Source: CAZFDT01 sp964518335
Lineage (GTDB): Bacteria; Planctomycetota; Phycisphaerae; Phycisphaerales; Phycisphaeraceae
Direction of reading: 5' to 3'
Length of the DNA stretch: 10,951 bases
Assembly (NCBI GenBank): GCA_964518335.1
Contig: CAZFDT010000122.1
Coordinates: forward strand, 1 to 10,951
Shown here: positions 6,899-10,951 of the stretch, in pieces
How the letters are laid out: each line of letters begins with the position of its first letter
How positions within the stretch are numbered: the stretch's first letter is position 1
Notes under the pieces: generated by a model
Databases searched by the model: none
Seen by the model: only the letters and a program-made list of their open reading frames with translations
Told to the model about the DNA's origin: nothing
Program-made: the position numbers and the translations under genes

Positions 6899-7117
6899 AT
6901 GAGCAAGTTCCTGGTCATCATCGAGCAAGGCCCCACGAGCTTCGGCGCCTGCGTTCCCGATCTTCCGGGCTGTATCGCCGCCGCGGAGTCGCGCGACGAA
7001 GTGCGGGAGTTGATTCAGGAGGCCGTCACCCTGCACCTCGACGACATGCGACGCACTGGTCAGCCCATCCCGCAGCCGTCCAGTGCGCCGGACTATGTGA
7101 AAGCAGAGGCGGCGTAG
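6899..7117 (+). CDS. Orphan HicB-like antitoxin
   Basis: The 72-residue protein has the compact HicB fold signature: an N-terminal strand (KFLVIIEQGPTSFGACVPDLPGCIAAAES), then an amphipathic helix (RDEVRELIQEAVTLHLDDMRRTGQPIPQP). HicB proteins normally neutralise the HicA double-stranded-RNA-binding ribonuclease. Here no HicA-type ORF lies on either side: a PIN toxin is upstream and an HNH gene downstream. This short form also lacks a C-terminal DNA-binding helix-turn-helix or ribbon-helix-helix. It begins 38 nt after the VapC stop with no clear ribosome site, so it may be read from the VapBC transcript. It could be a leftover antitoxin, one acting on a distant toxin, or an accessory to the VapBC or HNH genes. 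Confidence 0.75.
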   Translation: MSKFLVIIEQGPTSFGACVPDLPGCIAAAESRDEVRELIQEAVTLHLDDMRRTGQPIPQPSSAPDYVKAEAA

Positions 7118-7129
7118 TCATTTCAGTTC

Positions 7130-7135
7130 AAGGAG
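7130..7135 (+). promoter_or_regulatory. Strong ribosome-binding site for the HNH gene
   Basis: AAGGAG sits 7 nt before ATG 7143. It is the best ribosome site in the window and fixes the HNH start. By contrast, the following DGQHK gene has none. Confidence 0.7.
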
Positions 7136-7142
7136 CCGTATC

Positions 7143-7586
7143 ATGTCGATTGTTGAAATCCCCACAGAAAGAAAGACGAAACTCGATGAGCTTTCGAAGG
7201 AACTGCGGAAAGAGCTGATTCAGCGACTGGCCAAGGCCCAGAATGGCCTTTGCTACGTGTGCCGCGAGATCATCGACCTGCACGTCCACCAAGTCGATAT
7301 CGACCACATCCACGCATTGGCTCGCGGTGGCCAGGATGATGAGTCGAATTGGGGCCTAACTCATCAGAGATGCAATCGCTCCAAGGGAGCACGAGACCTT
7401 CAACTGCAGCGAATTCTCTCAGCATTCAGGAACCATGTTGACGAGTACACGGGAGCGAAATCCAGCAACGGTGGGGGCAACTTCACCCTGCATGAAGCCC
7501 TGCTGAAGCTTCAGTCTGCGCGCCAAGATGTTGGGGTTCAGCTTTGCGGCAACCAGATCACGCTTTCATGGACGTCAAACGGTTAA
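7143..7586 (+). CDS. HNH endonuclease, first half of a candidate defence pair
   Basis: The 147-residue protein has a coiled or helical lead (residues about 10-32), then a complete zinc-stabilised HNH module. Cys37 and Cys40 (CYVC), VDIDHIHAL with Asp54-His55 (catalytic His), Asn69 in SNWGLTHQRCNRSKG, His74 and Cys77 are all in place. The structural site and the beta-beta-alpha metal site both look intact, so DNA cleavage is plausible. After residue 90 a helical tail (LQLQRILSAFRNHVDEY) and a short strand-forming end follow. The frame stops at TAA 7584-7586; three bases later the DGQHK gene begins in the same frame. Base composition is lower in G+C than the flanking genes (26/60 in 7141-7200), which suggests acquisition. 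The target is unknown. Confidence 0.88.
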   Translation: MSIVEIPTERKTKLDELSKELRKELIQRLAKAQNGLCYVCREIIDLHVHQVDIDHIHALARGGQDDESNWGLTHQRCNRSKGARDLQLQRILSAFRNHVDEYTGAKSSNGGGNFTLHEALLKLQSARQDVGVQLCGNQITLSWTSNG

Positions 7587-7589
7587 CCC

Positions 7590-8822
7590 GTGTCTGAGAC
7601 ATACGGCATGCTTGAGGAACCGGGCTCGCCGACGGTACGGTCATTCGTCGCCTACCTCCCCTTCACTTGCCTTCATCACGATCACGAAACCAATCCACGT
7701 TCGATCGTGGACCTGGAGCCGATGATCGAGGAATTCTACAACGGCTACGCACAACTCCAACCGAGTCTGGCGACATTGACAATCGACGGTGCTCAGGGAA
7801 AGTGCACCATCCTTGTCTTCGATGGTCAACATAAGGCCGCAGCACAACTGTACGCGGGACGTGAACGATTGTTCGTCCGCATTTTCGTGAATTACGACAA
7901 GAAGCGATTGAAGGAAACAAACTATCGCGCACACACAAAGCTTGCGCAGGTACATTTTCCACAGCTGGTGAATGACCGCGTTGGGGCTGATCTGTTTCGG
8001 GAGGAGTATGAGCGATTCCGGCGAAGCACGAACACAGCCAAATCATCAGAGCGTTCGTTTTTCGCTCGTCACCTGGCGCACCAGCAGAAGGGAGAGTTCA
8101 AGCAATACTTCCAGAACTGCCTGCGCTATGAGGTGTTGACGGGAAAGGTTGGCACTCATGACAACCTGATCCTCAACTTCACGGAAACCGTCACGGCTCG
8201 CTCAAAGCGCTATCCGCTTTCCTACGACGCGCTGCAGAAGACGTTTCTGCAGCATATGCTTTACCTGAAACCTACTCCGGAGCCCATTGACGAAAGTGAG
8301 CCTTTCCGACGATTGGAGCGAGAGAACCTGGTGCGACTTATGAACCTATTCGTCGAGGAGGTGTTAGCCAATGGTCGATTCGATCTGGGACTGGGCATAT
8401 ATCGCATTGAAGAGCGGTTGACCAATAGCCCGGAGTCAGTGCCCGACGCCCACCTTCGGGCGTATCGCATTTGTCGCCGATCTGCGATGGTCATCTGGAC
8501 GAAGGAACTGATCCGTGCGATCGCGCTGCTGCTAAATACGAAAGTGCGATATCGACAAGGAGCATGGTCGCAGGAAAGACCGCTGTGGGTAGAGGTACTT
8601 CAAGACGATTGGGATCAAGTCCGTAAGATGATACGAGTGGTGCGCGATCACAAAATCTGGGCTGAGCGGGTCAATCAGGAGATCGTTTCAGCAGTGGCGA
8701 CAACGCGGCAGAAGGACTGGGCTGAGATATTGCTGAAAGGAAGGTTGCCGGGGCGGCAGGAGCAGTTCATGCCACCGCTCGATCAGAACCACATTTTCAA
8801 GGCCGCGCAAGGGTTGATCTAA
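7590..8822 (+). CDS. DGQHK-motif protein (DGQHR/DUF262-like), partner of the HNH nuclease
   Basis: The 410-residue product carries TILVFDGQHKAAAQLYAG around residues 73-90 (DGQHK at 78-82), followed by LFVRIFVNYDKKRLKETNYRA. This matches the strand-DGQHR-helix core of DGQHR/DndB-like and DUF262 (GmrS) proteins, which belong to the ParB-like fold. In GmrS the related DGQQR motif is linked to nucleotide use. The rest (about 120-410) is mostly helical and unrecognised. The GTG start at 7590 lies 3 nt after the HNH stop and in the same frame, without a ribosome site, so translation should depend on reinitiation or readthrough. ATG 7608 is an alternative start. As I recall the family, single-chain proteins with HNH followed by FDGQHKAAAQ exist, so this may be the second half of a split protein. 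Confidence 0.72.
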   Translation: MSETYGMLEEPGSPTVRSFVAYLPFTCLHHDHETNPRSIVDLEPMIEEFYNGYAQLQPSLATLTIDGAQGKCTILVFDGQHKAAAQLYAGRERLFVRIFVNYDKKRLKETNYRAHTKLAQVHFPQLVNDRVGADLFREEYERFRRSTNTAKSSERSFFARHLAHQQKGEFKQYFQNCLRYEVLTGKVGTHDNLILNFTETVTARSKRYPLSYDALQKTFLQHMLYLKPTPEPIDESEPFRRLERENLVRLMNLFVEEVLANGRFDLGLGIYRIEERLTNSPESVPDAHLRAYRICRRSAMVIWTKELIRAIALLLNTKVRYRQGAWSQERPLWVEVLQDDWDQVRKMIRVVRDHKIWAERVNQEIVSAVATTRQKDWAEILLKGRLPGRQEQFMPPLDQNHIFKAAQGLI

Positions 8823-8836
8823 AGCAAGAGCCACGC

Positions 8837-9016
8837 ATGCTGCGTTACACGGTGGTGATTGAGCCGACGCGGAAGCCGGAGCATCCGGGGTGGTACTACG
8901 CCCATGTGCCGGTGTGGAACTTGCCGGGGACAACGCCTGCGGCGACGCGGGGTGCACATCGATGCCAATGTGGACTTGAACGGCGGCGGCGGCGTGGTAT
9001 GATGTTCGTATTATGA
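8837..9016 (+). pseudogene. Truncated HicB-like fragment
   Basis: A 59-codon frame starts MLRYTVVIEPTRKPEHPGWY and continues YAHVPVWNLPGTTPAATRG. The opening resembles HicB-type antitoxins (MxRYTVVIE...YxAxVPxLPG). The helix that should follow is missing. After about residue 40 the frame turns Arg-rich and ends, while the +1 frame reads GVHIDANVDLNGGGGVV. This suggests a decayed or frame-shifted copy rather than a working gene. A weak AAGAG site precedes the ATG. It lies at the right edge of the lower-GC segment. Confidence 0.4.
8976..9003 (+). promoter_or_regulatory. Sigma70-like promoter with no gene directly behind it
   Basis: TTGAAC (8976-8981) and TATGAT (8998-9003) are 16 nt apart, each one mismatch from consensus at most positions. 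A second TATGAT occurs at 9012-9017. The spacer is a GGC repeat. The next supported gene is guaA, about 240-270 nt downstream, so this would give guaA a long leader containing the TGCGGAT array. Otherwise it is a leftover of the decayed gene that overlaps it. Confidence 0.45.
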
Positions 9017-9088
9017 TCGGGTTGCGGCGTGACCCCGCGGGAGGGGGCGTTCTTTGGCAAGTCAAGACCAGGCGCGGCTGTTAGGGTG

Positions 9089-9143
9089 GTGCGGATGAAG
9101 TGCGGATACTTCGGCGTCGCCCAAGTGCGGATGAAGTGCGGAT
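9089..9143 (+). repeat. Direct-repeat array of TGCGGAT upstream of guaA
   Basis: The 19-bp sequence GTGCGGATGAAGTGCGGAT occurs exactly at 9089-9107 and 9125-9143. Each copy contains two TGCGGAT units 11 bp apart, giving starts at 9090, 9101, 9126 and 9137. A TGCGGAC follows at 9175-9181. Units one helical turn apart suggest a protein-binding array, possibly a guaA operator, but a dispersed short repeat is also possible. Confidence 0.6.
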
Positions 9144-9222
9144 GCACGCCGCAACCCAGCCACCACACGCGAGATGCGGACGGTGGCGTGTGGCCCCGCT
9201 CCATCAGGGCGGTGGTTTTCAG

Positions 9223-9228
9223 TATGAT
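9223..9228 (+). promoter_or_regulatory. Possible guaA -10 element
   Basis: TATGAT lies 50 nt before the preferred guaA ATG and 20 nt before the upstream alternative ATG. No recognisable -35 is present at 16-18 nt spacing, and there is no TG extension. It is weaker than the pair at 8976-9003. Confidence 0.3.
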
Positions 9229-9278
9229 CGCCGTTTTCCCCAGACCCGATGGCCGCGAACACGCCGGATAAGACCCCT

Positions 9279-10859
9279 ATGTCAGCCCACGCCGCCCTGC
9301 CGCACGACGAGGTCGTGCCCATTCTCGATTTCGGATCGCAGTACGTGCAGCTCATTGCCCGCCGCGTGCGCGAGGCGGGCGTGTTCAGCGTGCTGGTGCG
9401 TCATGACATTGGCCTCGACGAGCTGCGGGCGATGAAGCCGCGGGCGATCATTCTCAGTGGCGGGCCGGCCAGCGTCTATGAGGACGGGGCGCCGCGTTGC
9501 GACGAGCGTCTGTTCGATCAGCTTCCGGGGGTGCCCGTGCTGGGCATCTGTTACGGAATGCAGATCGGCTGCCAGTTGCTCGGCGCCGAGGTGCGCAACG
9601 CCCAGGCCCGCGAGTATGGCCGCACCTCGCTCCACGTCACCGACCGGGACGAGCTGCTGCCGGGCGTGCCGGAGAATACGACCGTGTGGATGAGCCACGG
9701 CGACCAGGTGCAGCAGCTCCCGCCGGAGTTCATCCCGCTGGCGACCACGCCCACCTGCCCGATCGCGGCGGTGCGGCACAAGACCCGGCCGTTCTACGGC
9801 GTGCAGTTCCACCCCGAGGTGACCCACACGCCCCACGGCGTCGATATCCTGGCCAACTTCCTGTTCCGCATCGCCGGCTGCCGCGGCACCTGGCGCATGG
9901 CCAACTTCCTCGACGCCGAGTGCCAGCGCGTCCGCCAGCGCGTCGGCGGCGACCGCGTGATCTGCGGCCTGTCCGGCGGCGTCGATTCCAGCGTCGTCGC
10001 CGCACTCCTCCACAAGGCCCTCGACAAGCAGCTCACCTGCATCTTCGTCGATAACGGCCTGCTGCGAAAAGGTGAGCGAGACCTGGTCGAAAGCACTTTC
10101 CGAGGCCACTTCGACATCGACCTGCGCGTCATCGACGCCAGCGACGCCTTCCTCGACGACTTGGCCGGCGTCATCGATCCGCAGGAAAAGCGCCGCCGCA
10201 TCGGCCACCGCTTCATCGAGGTGTTCCGCCATGCCGCACGCGACATTCCCAACGCCCGCTTCCTCGCCCAGGGCACGCTTTACCCCGACGTGATCGAGTC
10301 GGGCCACGCCCTGGCCGGCGGCGCGTCCACTGCAGCGGCCAACATCAAGCTGCACCACAACGTTGGCGGGCTGCCCGAGGAGCTGGGCTTCGACCTGATC
10401 GAGCCGCTGCGGCCACTGTTCAAGGACGAGGTCCGCAAGCTCGGCGAAGTGCTGGGCCTGCCCGAGCAGCTGGTGTGGCGCCACCCCTTCCCCGGCCCGG
10501 GCCTGGCGGTGCGCGTGCTGGGCGAAGTGACGCGGCCGCAGCTCGACATCCTGCGCGACGCCGACGAGATCCTGCTCGAGGAGATTGTCGCCCACAACCT
10601 GTATCGCAAGACGAGCCAGGTCTTCGCCGTGCTGCTGCCGGTCAAGGCCGTCGGCGTCATGGGCGACGGGCGCACGCACGAGCAGGTCGTCGCCGTCCGC
10701 GCGGTCGAGACCCAGGATTTCATGACTGCCGACTGGGCCCGCATCCCCTTCGACGTGCTGGCGACCATCAGCAACCGCATCATCAACGAGGTGCGTGGCG
10801 TCAACCGAGTGGTGTACGACGTGTCGTCCAAGCCCCCCGCCACAATCGAGTGGGAGTAG
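9279..10859 (+). CDS. guaA: GMP synthase, glutamine-hydrolysing
   Basis: Converts XMP, ATP and glutamine to GMP, the last step of guanine nucleotide synthesis, in the cytosol. The 526-residue product is full length. The N-terminal class I glutamine amidotransferase starts VVPILDFGSQYVQLIARRVRE and has nucleophile Cys91 in GICYGMQ and the His178/Glu180 pair in VQFHPEVTHT. The ATP-pyrophosphatase domain has the PP-loop GLSGGVDSS (SGGVDSS at 232-238). The C-terminal dimerisation domain carries WRHPFPGPGLAVRVLGE and ends with the family's closing sequence ISNRIINEVRGVNRVVYD...PPATIEWE. I prefer ATG 9279, which has GGATAAG about 10 nt upstream; in-frame ATG 9249 would add ten residues but has no ribosome site. 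It stands alone here, not with guaB. Codon use is high-GC, like a core chromosomal gene. Confidence 0.97.
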   Translation: MSAHAALPHDEVVPILDFGSQYVQLIARRVREAGVFSVLVRHDIGLDELRAMKPRAIILSGGPASVYEDGAPRCDERLFDQLPGVPVLGICYGMQIGCQLLGAEVRNAQAREYGRTSLHVTDRDELLPGVPENTTVWMSHGDQVQQLPPEFIPLATTPTCPIAAVRHKTRPFYGVQFHPEVTHTPHGVDILANFLFRIAGCRGTWRMANFLDAECQRVRQRVGGDRVICGLSGGVDSSVVAALLHKALDKQLTCIFVDNGLLRKGERDLVESTFRGHFDIDLRVIDASDAFLDDLAGVIDPQEKRRRIGHRFIEVFRHAARDIPNARFLAQGTLYPDVIESGHALAGGASTAAANIKLHHNVGGLPEELGFDLIEPLRPLFKDEVRKLGEVLGLPEQLVWRHPFPGPGLAVRVLGEVTRPQLDILRDADEILLEEIVAHNLYRKTSQVFAVLLPVKAVGVMGDGRTHEQVVAVRAVETQDFMTADWARIPFDVLATISNRIINEVRGVNRVVYDVSSKPPATIEWE

Positions 10860-10871
10860 CGTTGTGTCCCT

Positions 10872-10887
10872 CCGCCCTGGCGGTGTG
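10872..10887 (+). repeat. 16-bp element shared with the LEPR-gene 3' flank, copy 2
   Basis: An exact second copy of CCGCCCTGGCGGTGTG, 13 nt after the guaA stop. The internal CCGC/GCGG arms could form a short hairpin. No T-tract follows, so a terminator role is uncertain. Confidence 0.45.
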
Positions 10888-10905
10888 ACGCGCCGGGTGT
10901 TGTAG

Positions 10906-10939
10906 CTCGATAGAACTGACCTCCTAGGTCTCGATAGAA
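10906..10939. repeat. Direct repeats with a palindrome between them; possible mobile-element end
   Basis: CTCGATAGAA occurs at 10906-10915 and again at 10930-10939, 24 bp apart. The second copy reads on into GTGTCCCTAACG at the window edge. Between them GACCT (10918-10922) and AGGTC (10926-10930) form a perfect inverted repeat around CCT, with CCTAGG at its centre. The layout resembles the sub-terminal transposase-binding repeats of some insertion sequences. Without sequence beyond 10951 this cannot be confirmed. Confidence 0.4.
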
Positions 10940-10951
10940 GTGTCCCTAACG

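Larger units (their letters stand above)
8823..9248. other. Mostly non-coding stretch between the HNH module and guaA
   Basis: About 425 bp without a convincing full gene. From left to right it holds a 59-codon HicB-like remnant (8837-9016), a good promoter pair inside that remnant's end (8976-9003), a four-copy TGCGGAT array (9089-9143) with a fifth near match at 9175-9181, and a lone TATGAT box (9223-9228) close to the guaA start. An 80-codon frame at 9029-9271 exists but overlaps guaA and encodes only the repeat (VRMKCG twice). I recognise no riboswitch or structured RNA. Confidence 0.5.

Noticed and set aside
9089..9143. CRISPR array
   Set aside because: Only two 19-bp copies, with an internal 11-bp repeat and a 17-bp gap; no further units and no cas genes.
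9029..9248. Purine riboswitch ahead of guaA
   Set aside because: No conserved purine-aptamer core or clear three-way stem layout could be read; the stretch is dominated by direct repeats.
9029..9271. 80-codon plus frame covering the TGCGGAT array (contains VRMKCG twice)
   Set aside because: GTG start without a ribosome site, overlaps the guaA start, and its only pattern comes from the DNA repeat.
9282..10679. Minus-strand frame of 465 codons opposite guaA
   Set aside because: Antisense shadow of an unambiguous guaA.

Overview
The window looks like chromosomal DNA of a high-GC planctomycete, possibly a Phycisphaerae-like lineage. The clearest marker is the LEPR-type N-terminal signature (FEPVEPRILLAA) of the protein at 998-2944. 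The abundance of Gfo/Idh/MocA dehydrogenases and sugar-isomerase TIM barrels fits the same phylum. Placement is inferred from these features, not from a marker-gene phylogeny.

Layout: (1) 1-799, minus strand: the N-terminal 266 residues of an exported, probably outer-membrane beta-barrel protein that runs off the left edge. (2) 998-2944, plus: a secreted LEPR protein with two tandem GlcG/HbpS-like domains. (3) 3053-4975, minus: a two-gene operon, sugar-phosphate isomerase/epimerase then Gfo/Idh/MocA oxidoreductase. Across a 178-bp divergent intergenic region lies a second, larger isomerase/epimerase at 5154-6191, plus. Together these three look like a carbohydrate or cyclitol catabolic locus. 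(4) About 6192-9016: a compositionally different segment. One line of the HNH gene counts 26/60 G+C by hand against 40/60 for a guaA line. It carries a VapBC-type toxin-antitoxin pair whose promoter implies a leaderless mRNA, an orphan HicB-like antitoxin, an HNH nuclease followed in the same frame by a DGQHK-motif protein, and a small HicB-like remnant. (5) 9279-10859: complete guaA (GMP synthase), preceded by a non-coding leader with a four-copy TGCGGAT repeat. (6) 10860-10951: short repeats and a palindrome that may belong to a mobile-element end.

The most interesting part is the HNH/DGQHK pair at 7143-8822. A zinc-binding HNH nuclease and a protein with the DGQHR/DGQQR-type motif known from DndB-like and GmrS/DUF262 proteins lie in one reading frame, separated by one TAA stop and three bases. 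I read this as a candidate nucleic-acid-targeting defence module, either two coupled proteins or a split single protein. That function is an inference from motifs and neighbours.

No tRNA, rRNA, CRISPR array, complete insertion sequence or known riboswitch was recognised.
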